Shown here: positions 16,951 to 26,089 of the stretch, one piece after another | Position numbering within the stretch: the first letter of the stretch is position 1 | How the letters are laid out: the number at the start of each line of letters is the position of its first letter | Origin: Candidatus Woesearchaeota archaeon | GTDB lineage: Archaea > Nanobdellota > Nanobdellia > SCGC-AAA011-G17 > GW2011-AR20 | Length of the DNA stretch: 34,967 nucleotides | Direction: 5' to 3' | Assembly: GCA_018303025.1 (NCBI GenBank) | Contig: JAGVYZ010000015.1 | Location: 1 to 34,967 of the forward strand | Notes under the pieces: model-generated | Databases searched by the model: none | What the model was told of the DNA's origin: nothing | What the model saw: the letters and a program-made list of their open reading frames with translations, nothing else | Program-made: the position numbers and the translations under genes

Positions 16951-17730
16951 ATGAACTTATCTCAGCTTTTTAGAACCCAACAAAAAGACTTGCTAAGCGC
17001 AGCCAAAAAATTAAAAGTTCCAAGAAGAACTATTACAGAAATATTAAAATCAAAATCTAGAAGCTTTATTCTAACTTTACTTACTGTTATTATAACCTCT
17101 TCTCAATCATTTGGCGGAATAATGGATGTTCAGGCAAAAGCAATGGAGTTAAAAAGAAAAGTTAATAGTGGAGAGATAACAACTGAACAATTTGCTGTTG
17201 AATTTTCTGCTGTTTTTCAGGATTTAGAAAGAAATGTAAGAGAAGACATTGAAAACAAGAATTATAATCAAGCTCTTTTTTATTTGCATCTTTATTATCA
17301 AATAGCAGTACAAATGGGAAATCAAAATCTTAGAAATAGAGTAAATGCATTAACAGGGCAAGTAAATGAAGCAAAGGTAACTCATATTGATATTGATAAA
17401 AGAGGAATTTATACTGACAATGAAAGAATTTATTTTATAGGCATACAAGGAGGATTTAGATCTCCTCAACTATGGTTAATAGAAAAAATGATACATGATG
17501 TTAATTCTTATAATAATACTATTTTGGATATGCTAAGAGAAAAATTTCCCGATTTGTTTGGTAATAGGATTTCAGTTAATTTTAGAGACAGGGGAATTGT
17601 TAGGATTGTTCCAATGGGTCCTGAAAATAATAAGACAGTTAAGTTCGTGATTGATTTAAAAAGTTTGGGTGATGCTAGAACAGATAGCACTATAATTTCT
17701 AGATTACCTCACTTGCCCTTTACTCCTTAA
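16951..17730 (+). CDS. Hypothetical protein with one hydrophobic segment
   Basis: 259 aa ORF; SFILTLLTVIITSSQSFGG hydrophobic stretch. Confidence 0.65.
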   Translation: MNLSQLFRTQQKDLLSAAKKLKVPRRTITEILKSKSRSFILTLLTVIITSSQSFGGIMDVQAKAMELKRKVNSGEITTEQFAVEFSAVFQDLERNVREDIENKNYNQALFYLHLYYQIAVQMGNQNLRNRVNALTGQVNEAKVTHIDIDKRGIYTDNERIYFIGIQGGFRSPQLWLIEKMIHDVNSYNNTILDMLREKFPDLFGNRISVNFRDRGIVRIVPMGPENNKTVKFVIDLKSLGDARTDSTIISRLPHLPFTP

Positions 17731-17766
17731 AGATAATTTTATATATCTTCTTTTTATTCTAAATTT

Positions 17767-19065
17767 ATGCTAGACATTAATTTCATAAGAGTAAATTCGG
17801 ATGTAGTAAAAAAAGACTTAAAGAAAAGGAATGATTTGGAAAAATTACCCTGGATAGATGATTTGTTAAAACAAGATAAGGAATCTCTAGAATTAAAACA
17901 AAGAGTAGAAGAATTAAGACATAGAAGAAATAAAATATCAGAAGAAATTAATGAAAAGCAAAAGAAAAAACAAGATATTTCTCATTTAATCAATGAAGCA
18001 AAAGACCTTCCTGAAAAAATAGAAAAATTAGAAGCAAAAAAAGCAGAAATTGATGAAAAAATAAGATTCTATTTACTAAGAATTCCTAATGTCCTTCATG
18101 AATCAGTTATAATAGGTAAGGATGAAACAGGAAACAAAGAAATCAGAAAGCATGGTCATATTCCTGAATTTAAATTTAAAGTAAGAGACCATCAGGAATT
18201 AATGCTAATGAATGATTTATTAGATGTAGAAAGAGCAACAAAAACAGCAGGTGCAAGATTTTACTATCTAAAAAACGAAGCAGTTATTTTGGATTTAGCC
18301 TTAGTAAGATTTGCATTAGATCATTTAAGAAATAAAGGATTTATAGCAATAGAAACACCAAATATGTTAAAAGAAGAAATTCTGGAAGGTGCAGGTTACC
18401 TGCCTAAAGGCAAAGATGATTTATATTACTTAAAAAATGAAAACTTATGTTTAGTAGGTACATCAGAACAAGCAATAGCAGGTTATCATAAAAATGAAAC
18501 AATTCCAGAAGATAAATTACCATTAAAATATGCAGGCTTCTCTCCATGTTACAGAACAGAAGCAGGTTCTCATGGAAAAGATACAAAAGGAATTTTTAGA
18601 ACTCACCAGTTCAATAAAGTAGAACAATTTATCTTTTGTTCTCCTGAAGAATCCTGGAAAATATTTGAAGATTTGCAAAGAAATTCAGAAGAATTATTTG
18701 AAAAATTAGAAATACCTTATCATGTTATAACAATCTGTACAGGTGATATAGGTGGAACAGCTGCTAAAAAATATGACATAGAAGCATGGATGCCTGGACA
18801 AAATGAAGGCAAAGGAGCTTATAGAGAAGTAACTTCATGCAGTAATTGTTTGTCATATCAAGCAGTAAGATTAAACATAAGAGTAGAAAGAAAAGATGGC
18901 AAAAGAGAATACTTGCATACTTTAAATAATACAGCAATAGCAACCTCAAGAGCAATGGTTGCATTAATTGAAAACAATCAAAGAGAAGATGGTTCTATTG
19001 CAATACCCAAAGCATTGCAGCCTTACACTGGTTTTAAAGAGATTACACCTAAGAAAAATATATAA
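17767..19065 (+). CDS. serS: Seryl-tRNA synthetase
   Basis: Coiled-coil N-domain; YRTEAGSHGKDTKGIFRTHQFNKVEQF; EVTSCSNCLSYQAVRLNIR; TLNNTAIATSRAMVALIENNQREDGSIAIPKALQPY. Confidence 0.96.
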   Translation: MLDINFIRVNSDVVKKDLKKRNDLEKLPWIDDLLKQDKESLELKQRVEELRHRRNKISEEINEKQKKKQDISHLINEAKDLPEKIEKLEAKKAEIDEKIRFYLLRIPNVLHESVIIGKDETGNKEIRKHGHIPEFKFKVRDHQELMLMNDLLDVERATKTAGARFYYLKNEAVILDLALVRFALDHLRNKGFIAIETPNMLKEEILEGAGYLPKGKDDLYYLKNENLCLVGTSEQAIAGYHKNETIPEDKLPLKYAGFSPCYRTEAGSHGKDTKGIFRTHQFNKVEQFIFCSPEESWKIFEDLQRNSEELFEKLEIPYHVITICTGDIGGTAAKKYDIEAWMPGQNEGKGAYREVTSCSNCLSYQAVRLNIRVERKDGKREYLHTLNNTAIATSRAMVALIENNQREDGSIAIPKALQPYTGFKEITPKKNI

Positions 19066-19087
19066 ATAAGAATATAGTTTTAATTCT

Positions 19088-20188
19088 ATGTCTTGGTTTG
19101 GTAGAAAAGAAAAAAAGAGGATAAACGAGTTAGAAGAACAAACCAGACAAAAAGATAGTTCTTATCAACAACAGCTCGATAATGAAAAAAGAAATGCTGC
19201 TAATAATTATCAAAATCAGCAAGAACAATTAAATGAAGCTAATAGAAAATTAAGAGAGTTGCAGGCTCAATTAGAACAAATACAATCTAGAAAAGATAAT
19301 GCTAAACAAATAGAAGAACAAGTTATTATAAAAGAGAGAGAACTTTTGGAATTAGTGAGACAGGAAAAATTGCGCGTGTCTCACATGATAAGAATTGTGA
19401 AAAATTTTATAGAAAAACATAGATTTGCACAAAAAGAACTTGACTTTAAATATCAGCTATATCCTGAGGGAAGTAAACCTTATTCTGATTATTTAGACTC
19501 ATTAAAAAAATTTAAGAAAGAGAGGGATAGACAATCAGGTAATGAATATTATCCTCAAGAGTTATATAAAGGTGTTTATTCTGCATTGCAGGGAATAAAT
19601 TATACTTTATCATCAATATATGAAGTTTTTATTAAATTTTCTTTTTTGGAAAAAAATTTGTCTTTAGAAGTACAAGAAAATGATGAATATCTTGAAAAAA
19701 TTAATCGCTTTGGAAAGGCTATATACACTGAATCAGTGTATCTTCAGCAATGTCAAAGAATACCATCAGATGTAAAACATTTAGAAAATAAAGACTGGAA
19801 TAAATCAATATTTGATATGATCAAGGGTGGATGGGCAAAAGAATCACATATTAAGCAAAATAATGAACGTATAATTGAACAATTTAAAGATTTAATAAAT
19901 GCAATTGGTAATTTAAGAGAAAGCTTAATTCATCAAAAAAATTTTAAGGGCTCAAGTATTAGCTATTATTTTCCAGAATATGATCCAATTTTGGCATCTT
20001 TAATATCAATGACTAATGTCTTGTTTACCAATATTGTCCAAAGAATAAATACTAATGAACAACTTGCCGCATCTTTAACACAAAAAGAAATTTCTAAATT
20101 AAGAGAACTGGAAGAAGCAACCAATGTTTTTATTAAAAGAGAATCAGATGGTTTAGATCTATCAAAAGTAGCAAAAAGAAAACAATAA
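19088..20188 (+). CDS. Coiled-coil hypothetical protein
   Basis: 366 aa; long heptad-rich N-terminal region. Confidence 0.7.
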   Translation: MSWFGRKEKKRINELEEQTRQKDSSYQQQLDNEKRNAANNYQNQQEQLNEANRKLRELQAQLEQIQSRKDNAKQIEEQVIIKERELLELVRQEKLRVSHMIRIVKNFIEKHRFAQKELDFKYQLYPEGSKPYSDYLDSLKKFKKERDRQSGNEYYPQELYKGVYSALQGINYTLSSIYEVFIKFSFLEKNLSLEVQENDEYLEKINRFGKAIYTESVYLQQCQRIPSDVKHLENKDWNKSIFDMIKGGWAKESHIKQNNERIIEQFKDLINAIGNLRESLIHQKNFKGSSISYYFPEYDPILASLISMTNVLFTNIVQRINTNEQLAASLTQKEISKLRELEEATNVFIKRESDGLDLSKVAKRKQ

Positions 20189-20195
20189 TTTTCTC

Positions 20196-20339
20196 ATGAA
20201 ATCTAAATCTAAAAAAATAAAAGAAATTAAAGTTCCAACTATATTTAGCGATATTTGGATTATTGATCTGCCAGATTTTAAAAAAATTAAAGAAATAAGT
20301 AATAAAATAAAAGCAAAATTAAAAAAGAAAAAGTTTTAA
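20196..20339 (+). CDS. Small Lys-rich ORF, 47 aa
   Basis: MKSKSKKIKEIKVPTIFSDIWIIDLPDFKKIKEISNKIKAKLKKKKF. Confidence 0.4.
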   Translation: MKSKSKKIKEIKVPTIFSDIWIIDLPDFKKIKEISNKIKAKLKKKKF

Positions 20340-20400
20340 CAGATTCGTAAATTTCAGGATCATGAAGGGAGAATCCCTTATGGTGCAACCCTTATAAAAG
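20340..20400. repeat. Dispersed hairpin element, compound copy
   Basis: CAGGATCATGAAGGGAGAATCCCTTATGGTGCAACCCTTAT; GGTGCAACCCTTA identical to the argS copy. Confidence 0.8.
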
Positions 20401-20434
20401 AAAGCAATAAAAACTCATTTTTCTTTAAAATTTA

Positions 20435-21043
20435 ATGAAAATCTTAGCAGCAGGCGACATTCATGGAGACAAGTCATTAGCAGAAAGACTAGCTGAAAAA
20501 GCAGACAAAGAAAAAGTAAAGCTAGTAATTTTATGCGGAGATTTAACTTCAAAAGAAGAACCAGATAAAACATCAGGCATAATAGGTCCATTCTTAAAGA
20601 AAAATCAAAAAGTATTAATTATCCCAGGCAATCATGATTCATTTGCAACAACTGATTTCTTGGCTGAATTTTATGGCATAAAAAACATTCATGGTTATTC
20701 TGTAAAATATGAAGACATTGGCTTATTTGGTTGTGGCTTTGCTAATATTGGTGTAAACCAATTATCAGAAGCAGAAATTTTTTCAACATTAAAAAACGCA
20801 AATAGTAAAATAAAAACAATGAAAAAAAGAATAATGGTAACTCATGTTCATCCTTCAAAAACAAAAATGGAAAAATTAAGCAATTTTGTAAAAGGTTCAT
20901 CAGGAGTTACAAAAGCAATAAACCAGTTAAAACCAGACATTGTTCTTTGTTCTCATATTCATGAAGCAGAAGGTTTGGAAGAAAAAGTTGGAAATACCAG
21001 AGTAATTAACGTCGGTAGAGCTGGAAAAATTCTTGATATTTAA
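20435..21043 (+). CDS. Metallophosphoesterase
   Basis: GDIHGD, GDLTSKEE, IPGNHDS, THVHPSKT, CSHIHEAEG. Confidence 0.9.
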   Translation: MKILAAGDIHGDKSLAERLAEKADKEKVKLVILCGDLTSKEEPDKTSGIIGPFLKKNQKVLIIPGNHDSFATTDFLAEFYGIKNIHGYSVKYEDIGLFGCGFANIGVNQLSEAEIFSTLKNANSKIKTMKKRIMVTHVHPSKTKMEKLSNFVKGSSGVTKAINQLKPDIVLCSHIHEAEGLEEKVGNTRVINVGRAGKILDI

Positions 21044-21052
21044 AAAGAAAAG

Positions 21053-21130
21053 TTAAGCAGTTTCAGAGATATTTTTAGGCGAAGTCAAAAATACAGGTTT
21101 CCACCCATCCTTGCCTAGCTGATTTAAAAT
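21053..21130 (-). pseudogene. Gene-end fragment (NILNQLGKDGWKPVFLTSPKNISETA*)
   Basis: Protein-like reading frame without a start, abutting a duplicated segment. Confidence 0.35.
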
Positions 21131-21290
21131 ATTGCTAATTCTGCATTTCCTAAACTTGATTCTCCATAAATTCACCAGGTCTCCAAACTCCATCTTCTAA
21201 AACAGGTCCCCATTCTCCTTTATCAAGTCGTAATATTCTATCTGCATAAAATATTGCTAATTCTGCATTTCCTAAACTTGATTTTCCATA
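21125..21290. repeat. 44-bp direct repeat pair (21125-21168 and 21247-21290)
   Basis: TAAAATATTGCTAATTCTGCATTTCCTAAACTTGATTYTCCATA, offset 122 bp, one mismatch. Confidence 0.9.
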
Positions 21291-21698
21291 TTTAGAAGCA
21301 TAATAATAATTATTATCTTTAAAATATTGTTTAGCTATTTCGCTTTCATTCATAGAATTATTTAAAAAATTTATTGAATAATTTAATATATTTTCTCTAT
21401 AGATTAGATAATTATCTTTATCCTTTAAATTTTTATCAGTATAGATAATTTTATTTGTTTTCAAAAAATTTATTTTTTCTTTAGCTTCTGAAATTTTATC
21501 ATTGCTTATTTCAATTCCTTTTTCTGAATATTCTTTCGTACCAAAATCAGAAGGTAACATATTTAAATCTCCATTTGAAATATATGAAATATTTTCTTTA
21601 TTTTCTTCCTGAATATTAGTACATCCTTGAATTCCTATTACTACTAAAAACAAAAATCCGATTAATATTGTTTTTATTTTCATTTTAACTTCTATCAC
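21150..21698 (-). CDS. Predicted lipoprotein
   Basis: Signal peptide and lipobox LVVIGIQGC. Confidence 0.7.
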   Translation of the reverse strand: MIEVKMKIKTILIGFLFLVVIGIQGCTNIQEENKENISYISNGDLNMLPSDFGTKEYSEKGIEISNDKISEAKEKINFLKTNKIIYTDKNLKDKDNYLIYRENILNYSINFLNNSMNESEIAKQYFKDNNYYYASKYGKSSLGNAELAIFYADRILRLDKGEWGPVLEDGVWRPGEFMENQV

Positions 21699-21803
21699 CT
21701 AGAAATCTGAATTTATTTGGTTATATAAGCATTTTTTAAGCTTCAATTCCATTTGAACCTATTTTCAATAGATTTAAAATATTCACTATTTAGAAAAATA
21801 AAT

Positions 21804-24800
21804 ATGACTCAATTAATAATTACAGAAAAACCTTCTGCTATGAAACATGTAGCAGAAGCTCTTGCAGATAAAAAAGTAACAAAGAAAAAAACAGGAAAAT
21901 CAGTTTATTATGAAATAACTCACAATGGAAAAGAAATCCTAGTGGGTTGTGCAGTTGGTCATTTATTTAATTTAAAAGAAAAAAACAAGAATGGCTGGAA
22001 ATATCCTGTCCTTGAATACGAATGGGCGCCCAGTCATACAATCTCAAAAGTATCTGCTTTCACAAAAGAATATGTAAATACATTAGCTTCTTTGTCAAAA
22101 AAAGCAGATGAATTTATAGTAGCAACAGATTACGATTTAGAAGGTTCTTTGATTGGTTATAATGTTATTAGATTTATTTGCAAGAAAAAAGATGGAAAGA
22201 GAATGAAGTTCTCAATGATGACAAAAGAAGAGTTAGTTCATTCTTATGAAAATGCGTTTCCTCATCTAGATTTTCAATTAATTGAATCAGGAGAAACTCG
22301 CCACATCGTAGATTTTTTATTTGGTATAAACCTATCAAGAGCATTAACTTTGTCAATTAAAGCAGCAATAAACAGATTCAAAATAATGTCTTCCGGTAGA
22401 GTACAAGGACCAGCATTAAAAATATTAGCAGAAAGAGAATTAGAAATACAAAAATTTATTCCTGTTCCTTATTGGCAATTATTTTTAATAAATGATCAAA
22501 TAACAGCTTCCCATAAACAAGATAAATTTTTCAATCAAGAAGAAGTAAATCAAATTTACAAAAAGATAAAAAATGAAAAGCAAGGAAAAATAGTAAAAGT
22601 AAGCAAAAGAGAATTTTACCAGGAGCCACCAAATCCATTTGATTTAACCTCTTTGCAATTAGAAGCATATTCCTTATTTAGAATAAATCCAAAGCAAACA
22701 TTAGAAATAGCCCAGGAATTATATACAAGTGCTTATATTTCATATCCAAGAACCTCTTCTAATCAATTACCACCAGAACTAGACTATAACAAAATATTAA
22801 CATCAATTGCAAAACAAAAGGAATATGAAAAATTAGTAAAAATAGTCTTAGCTAAAAAGAATTTAGCTCCAAACAATGGAAAAAAGCAGGATCCAGCTCA
22901 TCCAGCTATTCATCCAACAGGAGAAATTCCTAAAAAATTAGATGAGCATCAAAGAAAAATTTATGATTTAATTGTAAAAAGAACAATAGCTTCTTTCGGA
23001 GATAAAGCAAAGAGAGAAACCTCTTCAATTGAAATAGATGTCAAAAATGAAATCTTCACAGCATCAGGAACAAAGACAGTAGAAAAAGGCTGGCATGTTT
23101 TATATGAACCTTATGTAAAGCAAAAAGAAGAAGAATTTCCTTTTTATAAAGAAAATGAAATAATAAAAATAAATAAAATTGATTTAGAGCAAAAAGAAAC
23201 CCAGCCACCTAAAAGATATACACCTGCTTCTATAATAAAAGAATTAGAAGACAGGCAATTAGGAACAAAATGTATTTTTGGAGATTCTATTTTATTCTCA
23301 GAATATGAAAAAATAAAAATAGAAGATTTATTTAACAAAGGAACTTTTGTATATAATGTTAAAGACGTTGAAGTTCGGTCTCTTAAAGAATTTAAATCAA
23401 TTTCTATGAATGAAGAAAACAATAGTTTAAGTTTAAAAGAGCCAAAGTTAATTTCAAGAAGATTAATCAATGAGAATGAACATATAATTGAAATAACATC
23501 AGACTTATCAAAAATAAAAGTTACAGAAGACCATCTTATTTATGTTTACAGAAATAAAAATTTATGTTTAGTGCATGCAAAAGATATTCAATTAAGTGAT
23601 TTTTTAATAAGTGCAGTTTACAACAAAAATATCCCTAAAAAGTTAATTAATCAAAATATTCTTGAAGTCTCAAATTGTAAAATACAAAACAATCAATATA
23701 TTCACAAATTTTCTTCCGCAGTAGCACAAGGAATATCAATTGAAAAATTACCTTTAATTTGGTCTAATGAATTAGCATGGTTATTAGGTTATTATTATGG
23801 GGATGGAAGTTATTCTTCTCCAAAATATAATGGTTCACACAGTATTTCTTTTACAACAGTAGAAAATAAAGCTTTATCCCAAATAGAAAATGCATCAAAA
23901 TCTGTTTTTGGAGTTAATCCCTATTCTTACTTAGTAAAGCAAGGAAGACAATATAAAATTAATTTAAATGCCTTTATGTCTTCTTATCTTGTAAAAAGTT
24001 TACCTCATATAACTGAAAAAAAACAGATAAATATTCCTGATGAATACAAGGCAGATTTTTTAAGAGGTTTTTTTGATGCTGATGGAAATATACATTTAAG
24101 AAAAAATAAAGAAATTAAAATTTATGGTGAATCTTGCATAAGTCATTCAACACCAAGAGTAAAAATTACATTAGCAAGGCAAGATTTAATTAAATGGATT
24201 TCGTCTCTTCTTTCAGATTTAAATATTAAACATAACAAAATACTTTATGGAAAAATAAAACTAAACAATAAATATTTTGATGCTTGGACATTGCATATTA
24301 GCAGCAGGGATAATGTTGAAAAATTTGCTAGAGAAATCAGCTTTTCTTGTGATTACAAAAGAAGAATCTTGCTTCAAGGATTAACCTGTTCTTCACCAAA
24401 ATATAAGATTATATCAAATAAATTAAAAATTGTTAAATTGCTGCACAATTGCCAGGAAATTGATATAAATTACATATGTAAAATTCTTAATCTAAGCAAA
24501 TATAAATCACTTATAACCTTAAATCTTCTTTTTAAAGAAAAGATTATTTCAAAAAGAAGAATAAGAACAAAAGAAAATTGGAATAATTGGCTTTATTCTA
24601 TAAAAGATGAAAATTATTTAAAAGAATGGTTTAAAGTTTTATACAAATCAATCTCTAATTCAATTTATACTGTTCCTATTAATTCTATTGTAAAAATAAA
24701 ACCTGAAAAAAACACTTATGTTTACGATTTATCTGTTGATGAAGAATCTCCAAATTTTATAATAAATGGTTATCATTTAGTTCATAATTCAACCAGAGCT

Positions 24801-25397
24801 TCTATAATAGAATCATTATACAATAGAGATTATGTAAAAGATCAGTCATTAGAAGTAACCTCTTTAGGATTAAAAACAATTGAAACATTGGAAAAATACT
24901 GTCCTGATATCTTGGATGAAGAATTTACAAGAAAATTAGAAAATGACATGGAAGAGATTACAGAAAAAAAGAATAGTAAAGAAAAAGTAGTCAATGAAGC
25001 AAAAGAAGACTTAACAAAAATATTATCTAAATTCAAGAAAAACGAATTAGCAATAGGAAAAGCATTAGGCGAAGCTAATCTGCAAACCCAGGAAGAATCA
25101 TCCTTAGTCGGAAAATGCAACAAATGTGAAAATGGAAACTTAAGATTGATTTACAATAAAAGATTCAAATCTTATTTTGTAGGCTGTTCAAACTATCCGG
25201 AATGTAAAAACATTTTTTCTTTGCCTTCCTATTCTTTGCCCAAACCAACAAAAGAACTATGCAAAGAATGCAATTTTCCTTTAATAAAAATAATCAAAAA
25301 AGGAAAAAGACCTTATGATTACTGCATCAACAAAGAATGTCCTGCTAAGAAAAGATATTTAGAAGAAATGAATAAAGAGCAGCCTAAAGAAAGTTAA
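21804..25397 (+). CDS. topA: DNA topoisomerase IA with an intein
   Basis: MTQLIITEKPSAMKHVAEAL; catalytic region YISYPRTSSNQLP; zinc ribbons at C-term; start moved from 21753 to the conserved MTQLIITEKPS. Confidence 0.95.
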   Translation: MTQLIITEKPSAMKHVAEALADKKVTKKKTGKSVYYEITHNGKEILVGCAVGHLFNLKEKNKNGWKYPVLEYEWAPSHTISKVSAFTKEYVNTLASLSKKADEFIVATDYDLEGSLIGYNVIRFICKKKDGKRMKFSMMTKEELVHSYENAFPHLDFQLIESGETRHIVDFLFGINLSRALTLSIKAAINRFKIMSSGRVQGPALKILAERELEIQKFIPVPYWQLFLINDQITASHKQDKFFNQEEVNQIYKKIKNEKQGKIVKVSKREFYQEPPNPFDLTSLQLEAYSLFRINPKQTLEIAQELYTSAYISYPRTSSNQLPPELDYNKILTSIAKQKEYEKLVKIVLAKKNLAPNNGKKQDPAHPAIHPTGEIPKKLDEHQRKIYDLIVKRTIASFGDKAKRETSSIEIDVKNEIFTASGTKTVEKGWHVLYEPYVKQKEEEFPFYKENEIIKINKIDLEQKETQPPKRYTPASIIKELEDRQLGTKCIFGDSILFSEYEKIKIEDLFNKGTFVYNVKDVEVRSLKEFKSISMNEENNSLSLKEPKLISRRLINENEHIIEITSDLSKIKVTEDHLIYVYRNKNLCLVHAKDIQLSDFLISAVYNKNIPKKLINQNILEVSNCKIQNNQYIHKFSSAVAQGISIEKLPLIWSNELAWLLGYYYGDGSYSSPKYNGSHSISFTTVENKALSQIENASKSVFGVNPYSYLVKQGRQYKINLNAFMSSYLVKSLPHITEKKQINIPDEYKADFLRGFFDADGNIHLRKNKEIKIYGESCISHSTPRVKITLARQDLIKWISSLLSDLNIKHNKILYGKIKLNNKYFDAWTLHISSRDNVEKFAREISFSCDYKRRILLQGLTCSSPKYKIISNKLKIVKLLHNCQEIDINYICKILNLSKYKSLITLNLLFKEKIISKRRIRTKENWNNWLYSIKDENYLKEWFKVLYKSISNSIYTVPINSIVKIKPEKNTYVYDLSVDEESPNFIINGYHLVHNSTRASIIESLYNRDYVKDQSLEVTSLGLKTIETLEKYCPDILDEEFTRKLENDMEEITEKKNSKEKVVNEAKEDLTKILSKFKKNELAIGKALGEANLQTQEESSLVGKCNKCENGNLRLIYNKRFKSYFVGCSNYPECKNIFSLPSYSLPKPTKELCKECNFPLIKIIKKGKRPYDYCINKECPAKKRYLEEMNKEQPKES
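23271..24788 (+). other. Intein (506 aa) in topA with LAGLIDADG endonuclease
   Basis: Boundaries LGTK|CIFGDSILF ... FIINGYHLVHN|STRASIIESL; LAWLLGYYYGDGSYSS and FLRGFFDADGNIHL. Confidence 0.95.
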
Positions 25398-26010
25398 TAC
25401 CTTTCTCCTTTATTTCAAATAAAAATTCTTTTTCATTTCTTTCCTGAAGGTTTCTTTCTAAGAAAGCTTCTTTCTCTATTATTAACTTCCTAGGTTCTTT
25501 CTCTAACTTTATTATATTACAAGCCCAGTTTCTTATCATATTTCCACCAACAACTTTAATGTTATGCTCTAAATCAGAATAAACCTGATTATTGATTACA
25601 ATTAAAATTCCAGTTTCAGCAAGTTCTTTTAATATTTTCAATTGTCTGTCTAAAAACCTGTTAGCAATATAAGCATCATTTTTTAACTCATCTCTATAAT
25701 AATATCCTATAGTATCTATCACTATTAAATCTACTTTCTTTATTTGCTTCAAATTTTCAATGAATTTTAACTGTTCAGCAAAACTTCCAGGCTTTAAAAA
25801 AATTATATTATCAATATTACCTCCAATTTGTTCTATTCTTTCACTAGAAACAGTTTTTTCAACATCAATGAATATAGCTTTTTTACAGTTTAAAGCCAAT
25901 TGCAAAGCTAAGGTTGTTTTTCCAGTTGCAGGCTCTCCATAAACCAAATTTAGTCCTTTATTGTTAAAAATATCACTCAAATTCATAAAAATTATAACAA
26001 CAACATGCAT
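25384..26010 (-). CDS. radB: RadB-like RecA-superfamily ATPase
   Basis: LNLVYGEPATGKTTLALQLAL, VDLIVIDTIGYYYR, IVINNQVY...GGNMIRNWACNIIKLEK. Confidence 0.88.
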   Translation of the reverse strand: MHVVVIIFMNLSDIFNNKGLNLVYGEPATGKTTLALQLALNCKKAIFIDVEKTVSSERIEQIGGNIDNIIFLKPGSFAEQLKFIENLKQIKKVDLIVIDTIGYYYRDELKNDAYIANRFLDRQLKILKELAETGILIVINNQVYSDLEHNIKVVGGNMIRNWACNIIKLEKEPRKLIIEKEAFLERNLQERNEKEFLFEIKEKGINFL

Positions 26011-26089
26011 ATAAACCTTTCAGCTTTTTCTTTTACAGGGTTTTCTTAAAAAGAAAAACCTTATTAATCTTTTAGTACCCTTAACTAAA

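Noticed and set aside
25443-25470. Hairpin in radB as a mobile insertion
   Set aside because: The encoded region aligns plausibly with the normal RadB C-terminus (KLIIEKE...FLFEIKEKGI), so the palindrome may be coincidental there.
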